DNA of 64,000 bases from Winogradskyella sp. J14-2 (lineage in GTDB: Bacteria > Bacteroidota > Bacteroidia > Flavobacteriales > Flavobacteriaceae), in NCBI RefSeq assembly GCF_001971725.1, contig NZ_CP019388.1, positions 1,364,001 through 1,428,000 of the forward strand. Reading direction: 5' to 3'. The translations under genes were made by a program, and so were the position numbers. Below, in pieces: positions 8,545 to 16,968 of this stretch (positions are counted from its first letter, which is position 1; each line of letters begins with the position of its first letter). The notes beneath the pieces are model-generated. The model ran no database searches. It had not been told where the DNA came from and saw nothing but the letters and a program-made list of their open reading frames with translations.

Positions 8545-9095
8545 AATTAGTCTAAGAGTAGGTTACGTTCTTGGATTTTGAATTCCCAAATAATAAAATC
8601 ACTGACCAAATATAGAAATAAAAAGAATCAAACTATTACTCATACGTTTTTAGAAACCCAAATGCTGAGGTAGGCTCGACTAATTAATACAAGAAATAGC
8701 AAACCCTAGCAAACTTCAACAACTAGTTAACATAGGTTTATAATGCCTACTAATGTTTCTAAACAAATATTCTAGTGCTTAATTTTTAGCTTTTTGATAA
8801 GTTTTATAATGACAATACGATATCCTCATTTTTAAGAGCATTTTGTCGGAAATTTACAAATTCAATGGCTTTCAAAATATTAGTTTTACCAAAATGCTGA
8901 AAACGGAAAAATTAAAGATGTGCAAATTTCATTAATATTAAAGCTAAAGCTAGCCAACACATTTACTTTACTTTCTAGATACTTTCTGAAGGTTTTTTCT
9001 ATTATTTATAATAGACAACCCCCTTATCAGTAAGCTTAGATAGAATACAAAAAATCATTAATTAAAATATTTTAACCCCATTTAAATTAAATCTT
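8545..9095. other. 551-bp gene-free, AT-rich spacer
   Basis: No intact gene is seen. The only structure is a possible degraded coding fragment on the minus strand (8804-8920, listed separately). There is no convincing promoter for the gene at 9096 and no hairpin terminator. Confidence 0.6.
8804..8920 (-). pseudogene. Possible remnant of a P-loop ATPase gene
   Basis: On the minus strand a short open stretch reads ...HFGKTNILKAIEFVNFRQN..LKNEDIVLSL and then a stop (TTA at 8804-8806). GKTNILKAIEF resembles the Walker A end and following helix of AAA/ABC-type ATPases (GxxGxGKTNxLxAI). There is no start, the preceding glycines are missing and the rest of the domain is absent, so at best this is a decayed fragment. 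Confidence 0.25.
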
Positions 9096-11780
9096 ATGAA
9101 ACAACTTTTACCTATTATTTATGTCGTATTACTAGCTTTAAGCTCAGGAATACAAGCCCAAGAATCTGGGACACAAAACCTTCTAAATTGTCCTGAAACT
9201 ATAAACCAAACAACAGATCAAGGTCAGTGTGGTGCTACTGTAAGTTACATTGTAGACGATACAATTACCGAAATTTTTGAATATACTGGTAGTGTCAACA
9301 CCTTCACCGTACCGCCAGGCGTTACGTCATTGAATATTTCGGCTTTTGGTGCCGAAGGTGGTTCTAGTAGTATGGCCAGTGGAGGTCTTGGTGCTCATAT
9401 AGTTGGTGATTTAGCCGTAACACCTGGCCAAGTTTTACAAATATTGGTCGGACAAAAAGGAACTGATGGCGGTAACTTTGCTGGCGGTGGCGGTGGCGGT
9501 TCATTTGTTATTTTAGGCAATGATGTTGCAACCGGAACACTCCTTATCGCTGCTGGTGGTGGTGGCGGACGCGGTGCTGGTTTTGCTGGTGGTAGTCAAA
9601 ACCCAGGAGGGCTTGGCGGTGATGGACAGCTTACAGAAAACGGCGGTGCAGCTATTGGTGGTGAATGCAACCCGTGCTCTGGTACTGCAGGAACAAACGG
9701 CAATGGTGCCACAGGTGGTGATAGTTTTGGTGGTCTTGGCGGCGGCGGCGGAGCCGGTTTATTGACAAATGGTGGAGACCGCTCTGGTGGTGCTTTAGGA
9801 GCAACAGGCGGGCAGGCTATTATTAATGGCGGTGCTGGTGGTGCCACCCTTACAAACGATGGTATCCCAGGCGGTTTTGGTGGTGGTGGTGCTGGTGGTT
9901 CTTCATCTGCTGCTGGTGGTGGCGGTGGTGGCGGTTACAGCGGTGGTGCTGGCGGTGGCCAAGGTGGTGTTGTTGGAAGTGGCGGCGGTGGCGGCGGTTC
10001 TTTTAACAGCGGAACAAACCAAGTAAATACTGCTGGTGTTAGGTCTGGTGACGGAGAAATTATTATTACTTACAATGCAATCCTTACACAAACCGCAGGA
10101 CTACCTAATAATTCTTACTTTCCTATTGGAGAAACTATTAATACTTTTGAAACTATTGATGGCTCAGGAAATACAATATCTTGTAGTTTTAGTGTAATAA
10201 TAACCGATGACGAAGATCCAATCCTTACGGTACCAGCAGATATATTGCAAGATACGACTAATGATACTTGTGGGGCTATTGTAAATTATTCAGTTTCTGG
10301 CACTGATAATTGTGCAAGCGGAGAAATAATATTTACAGCATCAGGTACAGTTGAAACTTTTACCGTACCGCCTGGCGTTACGTCATTGAATATTTCGGCT
10401 TTTGGTGCCGAAGGTGGTTCTAGTAGTATGGCCAGTGGAGGTCTTGGTGCTCATATAGTTGGTGATTTAGCCGTAACACCTGGCCAAGTTTTACAAATAA
10501 TGGTCGGACAAAAAGGAACTGATGGCGGTAACTTTGCTGGCGGTGGCGGTGGCGGTTCATTTGTTATTTTAGGCAATGATGTTGCAACCGGAACACTCCT
10601 TATCGCTGCTGGTGGTGGTGGCGGACGCGGTGCTGGTTTTGCTGGTGGTAGTCAAAACCCAGGAGGACTTGGCGGTGATGGACAGCTTACAGAAAACGGC
10701 GGTGCAGCTATTGGTGGTGAATGCAACCCGTGCTCTGGTACTGCAGGAACAAACGGCAATGGTGCCACAGGTGGTGATAGTTTTGGTGGTCTTGGCGGCG
10801 GCGGCGGAGCCGGTTTATTGACAAATGGTGGAGACCGCTCTGGTGGTGCTTTAGGAGCAACAGGCGGGCAGGCTATTATTAATGGCGGTGCTGGTGGTGC
10901 CACCCTTACAAACGATGGTATCCCAGGCGGTTTTGGTGGTGGTGGTGCTGGTGGTTCTTCATCTGCTGCTGGTGGTGGCGGTGGTGGCGGTTACAGCGGT
11001 GGTGCTGGCGGTGGCCAAGGTGGTGTTGTTGGAAGTGGCGGCGGTGGCGGCGGTTCTTTTAACAGCGGAACAAACCAAGTAAATACTGCTGGTGTTAGGT
11101 CTGGTGACGGAGAAATTATTATTACTTATGAAATTAGTCCTATTCAAACTGCAGGTCTTCCTAGCGGAAGTGAATTTCCTGTCGGAACCACTACAAATAC
11201 TTTTACACTTACAGATACTTCCGGAAATTCAATTACCCAAAGCTTTGATGTTGTAATTACCGATAACCAAGACCCTACGATTAATTGTCCTGCTGACTTT
11301 ACTGTCAATGCGGCATCTAACGGGACATACACAATTGAAGATTACACCTCTATTGCTAGCGATAATTGCACAGCTGAAGATAACCTTATAATTACACAAA
11401 ACCCTATTGCTGGTTCTGTTGTAAATACTGGAGTTACTGCAGTCACTGTAAACGTTGAAGACGCTTCGGGGAACATATCTGAGTGCACTTTCGAAATAAC
11501 CGTTGACGCATCACTCGGTATAGAAGATGGATATCTTAATAATAACACAGTTAATGTTTATCCCAACCCTTCAAATAATGTTATAAATATTAACATAGAA
11601 AACTCAACTATTGATTCTGTAGCACTATTTGATCTTAGCGGTAGACAAATTAAATCTTTTAATACGCAATCAAACAATAACGTTCAGATATCTTTACAAG
11701 ACGTATCAACCGGAACATATCTACTAAAAATAGTTTCGGGTTCTGAGCAAATAACAAAGCAAATAGTTAGAAAGGATTAA
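9096..11780 (+). CDS. Glycine-rich, HYR-type T9SS-secreted protein with internal duplication
   Basis: 894 residues. A signal peptide ends near QAQ (residues 20-22). Order: short HYR-like piece (CPETINQTTDQGQCGATVSY), glycine-rich domain 1 (about 70-325) starting TFTVPPGVTSLNISAFGAEGG, HYR-like segment (about 330-405), glycine-rich domain 2 (about 420-680) nearly identical to the first, two more HYR-like segments (TFTLTDTSGNSITQSF, CPADFTV), and a type A Por tail from NVYPNPSNNV to the end. HYR and glycine-rich domains of this kind are seen in extracellular adhesive proteins. It is predicted to be exported through Sec then T9SS. A terminator follows at 11807; no partner gene is adjacent. Confidence 0.8.
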   Translation: MKQLLPIIYVVLLALSSGIQAQESGTQNLLNCPETINQTTDQGQCGATVSYIVDDTITEIFEYTGSVNTFTVPPGVTSLNISAFGAEGGSSSMASGGLGAHIVGDLAVTPGQVLQILVGQKGTDGGNFAGGGGGGSFVILGNDVATGTLLIAAGGGGGRGAGFAGGSQNPGGLGGDGQLTENGGAAIGGECNPCSGTAGTNGNGATGGDSFGGLGGGGGAGLLTNGGDRSGGALGATGGQAIINGGAGGATLTNDGIPGGFGGGGAGGSSSAAGGGGGGGYSGGAGGGQGGVVGSGGGGGGSFNSGTNQVNTAGVRSGDGEIIITYNAILTQTAGLPNNSYFPIGETINTFETIDGSGNTISCSFSVIITDDEDPILTVPADILQDTTNDTCGAIVNYSVSGTDNCASGEIIFTASGTVETFTVPPGVTSLNISAFGAEGGSSSMASGGLGAHIVGDLAVTPGQVLQIMVGQKGTDGGNFAGGGGGGSFVILGNDVATGTLLIAAGGGGGRGAGFAGGSQNPGGLGGDGQLTENGGAAIGGECNPCSGTAGTNGNGATGGDSFGGLGGGGGAGLLTNGGDRSGGALGATGGQAIINGGAGGATLTNDGIPGGFGGGGAGGSSSAAGGGGGGGYSGGAGGGQGGVVGSGGGGGGSFNSGTNQVNTAGVRSGDGEIIITYEISPIQTAGLPSGSEFPVGTTTNTFTLTDTSGNSITQSFDVVITDNQDPTINCPADFTVNAASNGTYTIEDYTSIASDNCTAEDNLIITQNPIAGSVVNTGVTAVTVNVEDASGNISECTFEITVDASLGIEDGYLNNNTVNVYPNPSNNVININIENSTIDSVALFDLSGRQIKSFNTQSNNNVQISLQDVSTGTYLLKIVSGSEQITKQIVRKD
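9306..10072 (+). repeat. 767-bp intragenic direct repeat, copy 1
   Basis: Begins at ACCGTACCGCC and ends at ATTATTACTTA. It aligns to 10362-11128 with an offset of 1056 bp; I count three substitutions. It encodes the glycine-rich domain. Confidence 0.9.
10362..11128 (+). repeat. 767-bp intragenic direct repeat, copy 2
   Basis: Second copy of 9306-10072. The only protein change seen is QILVGQ to QIMVGQ. The offset of 1056 bp is a multiple of three, so the frame is kept. Confidence 0.9.
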
Positions 11781-11806
11781 TATTAGTTTCTAATTTATCA
11801 ATGACC

Positions 11807-11842
11807 AAAAGAGACTGTTTAAATGACAGTCTCTTTTTTTTC
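11807..11842 (+). terminator. Terminator after glycine-rich protein gene
   Basis: AAAAGAGACTGT and ACAGTCTCTTTT form a 12-bp stem around a 7-base loop followed by a T-run. It is 26 bases past the stop codon. Confidence 0.85.
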
Positions 11843-12180
11843 TATTTTCCTATTATAATTAATTTTAAAAATGAAACTTTAACAGATAAGTTGATCATAA
11901 GGTAGACGCTCTACTAATGGAAAAAAGGTGTTCTATTTTTATGAACTACTAAGATTGAAACTAAACCTTGTGGTTTGTCCTTGTTTATAATGCTCTTTGA
12001 GATTGACGCTTCATGACATGGTTTAACGCGTATCATTTTAAACATTGACACATTTAAGTACTATTGATTTCAACACTGAAGTTTTTAGATATTGATGTTA
12101 CACTAAGTACTTGATGGCATCTAAAAAACATTTGAAAATACGTGATCTTCACCACATAAAAAGCAAATTTTATAAAACTA
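11843..12180. other. Gene-free spacer between terminator and tRNA-Arg
   Basis: About 340 bases of AT-rich sequence with stops in all frames. I see no gene, promoter box or long repeat. Confidence 0.6.
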
Positions 12181-12227
12181 AAAAGGGATAAAACAGAATA
12201 AAGTTAATTCCGTATTTTATCCCTTTT
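12181..12227 (-). terminator. Hairpin downstream of tRNA-Arg
   Basis: AAAAGGGATAAAA (12181-12193) pairs with TTTTATCCCTTTT (12215-12227), and the loop has further GAAT/ATTC pairing. It lies 11 bases past the 3' end of the minus-strand tRNA and ends in Ts on both strands, so it probably terminates the tRNA transcript. Confidence 0.65.
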
Positions 12228-12237
12228 AAATTAAATG

Positions 12238-12311
12238 TGACCACGGTAGGATTCAAACCTACGACCGCTGGAGCCGAAATCCAGTGCTCTATTCAGCTGA
12301 GCTACGTGGCC
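12238..12311 (-). tRNA. tRNA-Arg (anticodon TCG)
   Basis: On the minus strand, acceptor GGCCACG pairs with CGTGGTC (one G-T pair), the D-stem is GCTC/GAGC, anticodon stem CTGGA/TCCAG encloses loop TTTCGGC with anticodon TCG, and the T-loop is TTCAAAT. The discriminator is A and the CCA end is not encoded. It reads CGA and, by wobble, other CGN codons. Confidence 0.93.
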
Positions 12312-12343
12312 ATATATTTCTACTTTTGCAGAAACGTAGTAAT

Positions 12344-12793
12344 TTAAGCTAATTTTGCTTTTACAATCGTAGAAATGGTTTTTCCATCTGCTTGGCCTGC
12401 CAGCTCTTTACTCACAATACCCATAACCTTACCCATATCTTTCATGCCTTCTGCACCAATATTGTCTATGGTCATTACAACAACTTTCTCAATTTCTTCT
12501 TCGCTTAAAGCTTCTGGTAAAAATTGACTGATCACTTCGGCTTGGTCTAATTCTGGTTGCGCCAAATCCTCTCGTCCTTGTTCTTGAAAAATGGTTGCAC
12601 TGTCTTTACGTTGCTTTACCATTTTAGAAAGAATCTTTATCTCTTGTTCTTCCGATAACTCATCGCTTCCATCAGAGGCTGTTTTGGCTAATAAAATTTC
12701 AGATTTTACAGCTCTTAATGCGGCCAATGCTGTTTGGTTCTTTTCTTTCATTGCTACCTTCATAGCAGACATAACGTTATCTTGTAAACTCAT
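12344..12793 (-). CDS. GatB/YqeY domain-containing protein
   Basis: 149 residues, the usual length of YqeY. Features are the N-terminal helix SLQDNVMSAMKVAMKEKNQ, LAALRAVKSEIL, EEQEIKILSKMVKQRKDS and the C-terminal GMKDMGKVMGIVSKELAGQADG, which matches the helical tail domain shared with the GatB subunit of Asp/Glu-tRNA amidotransferase. The family is thought to bind tRNA, but no catalytic role is shown. It lies downstream of ftsZ on the same strand, 146 bases away, and next to tRNA-Arg; that spacing suggests its own promoter rather than dcw membership. Confidence 0.85.
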   Translation of the reverse strand: MSLQDNVMSAMKVAMKEKNQTALAALRAVKSEILLAKTASDGSDELSEEQEIKILSKMVKQRKDSATIFQEQGREDLAQPELDQAEVISQFLPEALSEEEIEKVVVMTIDNIGAEGMKDMGKVMGIVSKELAGQADGKTISTIVKAKLA

Positions 12794-12939
12794 ATTACCG
12801 TAATCTATTTTGAGGTGCGAAGATACTAAAAAGTTAGGTTTCTTTTTGATTTAAAACTCTTGAAAACAAAAAGCTCAAAAAGTTTGAGGACACTTTTTGA
12901 ACTTGACAGTGGTGTGATAACACTAAACTGAATTTGCTA

Positions 12940-14865
12940 TTAATCTACGTTATCGTGTAAAAATGAATTATTGCTTCTTAACTGAATGTCGTCATTATCA
13001 TCTGTACCGACAGACAGCCTCGAGGCATTAGTCTCAGAAGAATGCTGCGCTTCTTCTAAATTAACACCTTGTCTTTTGTAAGCAGGCTCTTTTTCTATTT
13101 CGTCAATCTTAGCTGTATTGAACTTATAATTAAAGTCTTTCATGTGCTTTCTGCGTTCGTCTGCACGGGCTTTTATTAAGTCTGAAATTGGACTGTTCAT
13201 TGGGTCAATTTCATCCTCTGAAATAGCTTCTGTTTCTTCAACAGGAAGTACTTTCTTTTCAAAAACGACTTCTTCCTTGACTTCTGTTTCTGTTTTCGTA
13301 TTCATTGAAGACTCGTAGGCCTCAACATCATCTAGTGCATAACGCTTTTCACCTTGTTCATTAACCTCTGTGACCGAAATTATTTCTACGGGCTCATTTA
13401 CATTAATATCTTTTACGTCTTCATCTAAACTAAAGAACATCATTTCTTCGCCAGATTCTGGCTCTTCTACTGTTTCTTGTTCATTATTATTAGACAATGG
13501 CAAATCAAAAGTTAGTGTAATCTGCTCTTCTTTCTCTTCAATAATGGGCTCTGCCTTATTTTCTATTGGTGTAATAATGAATTCCTCAGGCTCTTCATTT
13601 AACTCTGCTCTTGTGTCTAATACTTCATCGTATACTACATCGATGTTTCTTAATAAATCTGTAGTTGCAATTAAATCCCTATTAGGCGTTGCAGATGTGT
13701 CTGGGTCTTCCTCATCTAAAAGCGTATGACGCACTATCGGGTCTTCTTTCTTTTCTTCGAGAACAATGTCTGGCGTTATAATGGCAGGTTCTTTTTCTTG
13801 CGTACTTACTTCTTCAATAACTTCTTCTTCTAAAGCATGAATGACTTTTTTAGTTTCGGTATTAGAGATTTCATTTTGCTGATCGATATTGAAACCTGTT
13901 GCAATAATGGTTACCGCGATAGATTCCTCTAGTGAATCATCTTCACCAACACCCATAATAATGTTTGCACCATGGCCTGCTTCATTTTGTATATGGTCAT
14001 TAATCTCACCGATTTCATCGATAGTAATTTCTTGAGAACCTGAAACGATCAGCAACAATACGTTTTTAGCTCCAGTGATTTTATTATCGTTGAGTAATGG
14101 CGAATCTAAAGCTTTCATAATAGCTTCTTGCGCTCTGGTCTGACCAGAGGCTGTAGCCGATCCCATAATGGCTGTTCCGCTGTTACTCAATACTGTTTTA
14201 GCATCACGTAAATCGATGTTTTGTGTGTAGTGATGTGTTATAACTTCTGCTATACCTCTTGATGCTGTTGATAAGACTTCATCTGCTTTAGAGAACCCTG
14301 CTTTAAATCCAAGATTACCATAAACTTCACGAAGCTTATTATTATTAATTACAATCAGCGAATCCACATGCTCTCTTAGGTTTTCGATACCACGTTGTGC
14401 TTGCTCATTACGCATTTTCCCTTCAAACTGAAATGGCATAGTAACGATACCAACAGTAAGTATATCTAATTCCTTAGCCATTTTTGCGATGATTGGCGCT
14501 GCACCAGTACCTGTACCACCACCCATTCCGGCAGTGATAAATACCATTTTGGTATTGGTATCTAGCATTCTTCGGATATCTTCTAAACTTTCTACTGCCG
14601 CTTGCTCACCAACATCTGGGTTAGCACCAGCACCTAATCCTTCAGTTAAGTTAACTCCTAATTGTATTTTATTTGGAACACCACTATTTTGAAGCGCTTG
14701 TGCATCTGTATTACAGATTACGAAATCTACTCCTTTAATACCTTGCTGAAACATGTGATTAATGGCATTACTACCTCCACCACCTACACCAATAACCTTG
14801 ATGACGTTAGATTGATGTTTTGGTAAATCGAATGCGATATTTCCAAATTCGTTGCTGTTACTCAT
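12940..14865 (-). CDS. ftsZ: Cell division protein FtsZ
   Basis: 641 residues, much longer than the usual 350-400. Residues 20-320 are the tubulin-like GTPase: IGVGGGGSNA near 25-34 and the signature GGGTGTG at 115-121, with the T7-loop region IDLRDAKTVL. From about 330 to 625 follows a Glu-rich, low-complexity tail (many EE, EPEE and EEKEE runs), ending in a short conserved-looking tip LRSNNSFLHDNVD. It polymerises with GTP to form the Z ring and recruits FtsA. Long acidic linkers are known in some Bacteroidota FtsZs, but this one is large. It is the last gene of the dcw cluster, 48 bases after ftsA. Confidence 0.97.
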   Translation of the reverse strand: MSNSNEFGNIAFDLPKHQSNVIKVIGVGGGGSNAINHMFQQGIKGVDFVICNTDAQALQNSGVPNKIQLGVNLTEGLGAGANPDVGEQAAVESLEDIRRMLDTNTKMVFITAGMGGGTGTGAAPIIAKMAKELDILTVGIVTMPFQFEGKMRNEQAQRGIENLREHVDSLIVINNNKLREVYGNLGFKAGFSKADEVLSTASRGIAEVITHHYTQNIDLRDAKTVLSNSGTAIMGSATASGQTRAQEAIMKALDSPLLNDNKITGAKNVLLLIVSGSQEITIDEIGEINDHIQNEAGHGANIIMGVGEDDSLEESIAVTIIATGFNIDQQNEISNTETKKVIHALEEEVIEEVSTQEKEPAIITPDIVLEEKKEDPIVRHTLLDEEDPDTSATPNRDLIATTDLLRNIDVVYDEVLDTRAELNEEPEEFIITPIENKAEPIIEEKEEQITLTFDLPLSNNNEQETVEEPESGEEMMFFSLDEDVKDINVNEPVEIISVTEVNEQGEKRYALDDVEAYESSMNTKTETEVKEEVVFEKKVLPVEETEAISEDEIDPMNSPISDLIKARADERRKHMKDFNYKFNTAKIDEIEKEPAYKRQGVNLEEAQHSSETNASRLSVGTDDNDDIQLRSNNSFLHDNVD

Positions 14866-14913
14866 ATTTTTTGAGATTATGGGATTCTATGTCTTAATTA
14901 ATTATTGTTACGT

Positions 14914-16245
14914 CTATTCTGCGTTGTCTAAAAATTCTTTAACACGCTCTGTTAACTTATCTAAGAATGAACGACGCTCTTTCTTAGGTTCTTCTGTTAC
15001 AATGTCTTGTTGCGCTTCAGAAATTGTTCCTTCACTTTCATTTTCAACAACCTCTTCAGCAACTTGTTCTGCTTTTTTACGATCTTGTCGCTTAAGACCA
15101 TCCATTACTAAACCAACTGCCGTTGCAAATAATGGACTAGCGATATCTTCATCACTATCACCTGCTAAATGCTCATTTGGATATCCTATTCTAGTATCCA
15201 TTCCTGTGATATACTCTACTAATTGCTTTAAATGTTTTAACTGGCTTCCACCTCCTGTTAAAACAATACCAGCAATCAGCTTTTTCTTTTGCTCTTCGTG
15301 TCCGTAGTTTTTAATTTCTACATAAACCTGCTCAATAATTTCTACAACTCTTGCATGTATAATCTTTGACAAGTTCTTTAGGGTGATTTCTTTTGGTTCT
15401 CTTCCTCGTAGTCCTGGGATAGAAACAATTTCATTATCCTTATTTTCGCCTGGCCACGCAGAGCCAAATTTTATCTTTAAAAGTTCTGCTTGCTTTTCTA
15501 TAATTGAGCAACCTTCTTTAATATCTTCTGTGATCACATTTCCACCAAATGGAATTACGGCTGTGTGGCGAATAATACCATCTTTGAATACGGCTAAATC
15601 GGTTGTACCACCACCTATATCAATCAATGCCACACCTGCTTCTTTCTCTTCCTGGCTTAACACTGCATTTGCGGATGCTAAAGGTTCTAAAGTGATACCC
15701 TCTAACTCCAGGCCTGCACTTTTAACACAGCGACCAATATTTCTGATTGATGATACTTGCCCTACAACAACATGAAAGTTAGCCTCTAGCCTTCCTCCAT
15801 ACATACCGATTGGCTCTTTGATTTCTGCCTGGCCATCAACCTTAAATTCTTGCGGTAAAACATGAATAATTTCCTCTCCTGGAAGCATCACTAGTTTATG
15901 CACCTGATTTATTAAACGATCAATATCTGTTTCGTCAATAACCAATTCAGAATTTGGTCTTGTGATGTAATCGCTATGTTGCAGACTACGAATATGCTGG
16001 CCTGCAATACCTACGGTTACATCTTCTATCTTTTCTGATGCTGCAGCTTCTGCTTCTTGTACCGCTTGCTGGATAGATTGTATCGTCTGTGTAATATTGT
16101 TTACCACACCACGATGCACACCTAAACTTTTGGATTTACCTACACCAAGTATCTCAACTTTACCGTACTCATTTTTACGACCAATCATGGCCACAATTTT
16201 TGTGGTTCCTATATCTAAACCTACCGAAATTTGATGCTTGTCCAT
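14914..16245 (-). CDS. ftsA: Cell division protein FtsA
   Basis: 443 residues with the actin-like ATPase fold: phosphate-1 VGLDIGTTKI at 8-17, GVALIDIGGGTTDLAVF near 205 (phosphate-2) and the adenosine motif GIVLTGGGSQLKHL near 330. The C-terminus, LDKLTERVKEFLDNAE, is an amphipathic helix that would bind the membrane. It tethers FtsZ filaments to the inner membrane. The gene lies 3 bases after ftsQ and just before ftsZ, the standard order. Confidence 0.96.
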   Translation of the reverse strand: MDKHQISVGLDIGTTKIVAMIGRKNEYGKVEILGVGKSKSLGVHRGVVNNITQTIQSIQQAVQEAEAAASEKIEDVTVGIAGQHIRSLQHSDYITRPNSELVIDETDIDRLINQVHKLVMLPGEEIIHVLPQEFKVDGQAEIKEPIGMYGGRLEANFHVVVGQVSSIRNIGRCVKSAGLELEGITLEPLASANAVLSQEEKEAGVALIDIGGGTTDLAVFKDGIIRHTAVIPFGGNVITEDIKEGCSIIEKQAELLKIKFGSAWPGENKDNEIVSIPGLRGREPKEITLKNLSKIIHARVVEIIEQVYVEIKNYGHEEQKKKLIAGIVLTGGGSQLKHLKQLVEYITGMDTRIGYPNEHLAGDSDEDIASPLFATAVGLVMDGLKRQDRKKAEQVAEEVVENESEGTISEAQQDIVTEEPKKERRSFLDKLTERVKEFLDNAE

Positions 16246-16248
16246 AGT

Positions 16249-16968
16249 CTAAATTTTGGTGCAAATCACTTGTTCGTCAAATTTGAGATTTACAAGCTTA
16301 TAGTTATCTAAAATCTTATCTTTTAAAGCCTTCTGATAGAAGGCTTTGAAATTATTTATCTTCTTTTGAAGCTGATTTAAGGTTCCTAAGTGAACTTTAA
16401 AATTGCTTTTTCTAATTCTAAAATCAATGGTTTCATCCTCATTTTGATGAATTTCAATGACATGCTTTTTTAAGAATTCGTCCTCATCTACAGCCTTTGC
16501 AAATTGAAATACTGTATTGAGGTTATTTTTCTTAATATTACCAGTAACTAATGGCACTCTAGCTGCAAAATTTGAAGACAAGGGCATATACGAGCCCTCA
16601 TCATCAATGTAATACGATGCATTAGTATGCACTCTAGCGATAGGTCGTTTTTGTTCAATTTCTGCTGAAAGCTCACCGTTTACTGACATAAACACCTCTG
16701 CTTTCTTTATCATCGGATTAGAATTTAGGGCAGCTTCTAAATCGTTCAAATCTATAATTTCTTTAGGTTGTCCCGTAACTGCGGCTTGATTTTGTATTAA
16801 CAATTTACTAACAGTGGCCTCTGTTATAAACAACTTATTTTCTCCTGTAAATTCTATGTTTGGCTCCGACACTTTTCGGTTGTCATTTCTGTAATTAGAA
16901 AACGCAAAAAGGAAGCTAACCAAAATCAGTAACACTATGACTTTTATGTAGTTAAGATTAACTCGCAA
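16249..16968 (-). CDS. ftsQ: Cell division protein FtsQ-like
   Basis: 239 residues. One N-terminal membrane helix (YIKVIVLLILVSFLFAF) is followed by an extracytoplasmic domain with a POTRA-like part (NKLFITEATVSKLL ... LEAALNSNPMIKKAEVFMSVNGELSAEIEQKRPIARV). The NPMIKKAEVF strand and QKRPIARV are typical of FtsQ/DivIB. It scaffolds the FtsL/FtsI/FtsW septal synthase. The start overlaps the murC end by 11 bases and the gene is followed 3 bases later by ftsA. Sequence conservation of this family is low, so position is important evidence. Confidence 0.9.
   Translation of the reverse strand: MRVNLNYIKVIVLLILVSFLFAFSNYRNDNRKVSEPNIEFTGENKLFITEATVSKLLIQNQAAVTGQPKEIIDLNDLEAALNSNPMIKKAEVFMSVNGELSAEIEQKRPIARVHTNASYYIDDEGSYMPLSSNFAARVPLVTGNIKKNNLNTVFQFAKAVDEDEFLKKHVIEIHQNEDETIDFRIRKSNFKVHLGTLNQLQKKINNFKAFYQKALKDKILDNYKLVNLKFDEQVICTKI

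Noticed and set aside
8655..8690. A sixth copy of the CTGAG...TCGAAG palindrome
   Set aside because: It has CTGAG and TCGA at about the right distance, but the arms do not pair and the second half reads TCGACT; at most a decayed copy.
9306..11128. CRISPR-like or tandem array
   Set aside because: Only two long copies exist, both in frame within one gene; no short repeat and spacer pattern.
9520..11147. Several open frames on both strands in the glycine-rich gene
   Set aside because: They come from the skewed GGN codon content, occur twice because of the duplication, and encode low-complexity Val/Leu or Pro/Ala runs.
13370..13729. Open frame antisense to the ftsZ tail
   Set aside because: Ser-rich product is the shadow of the Glu-rich tail codons; no start context or family.
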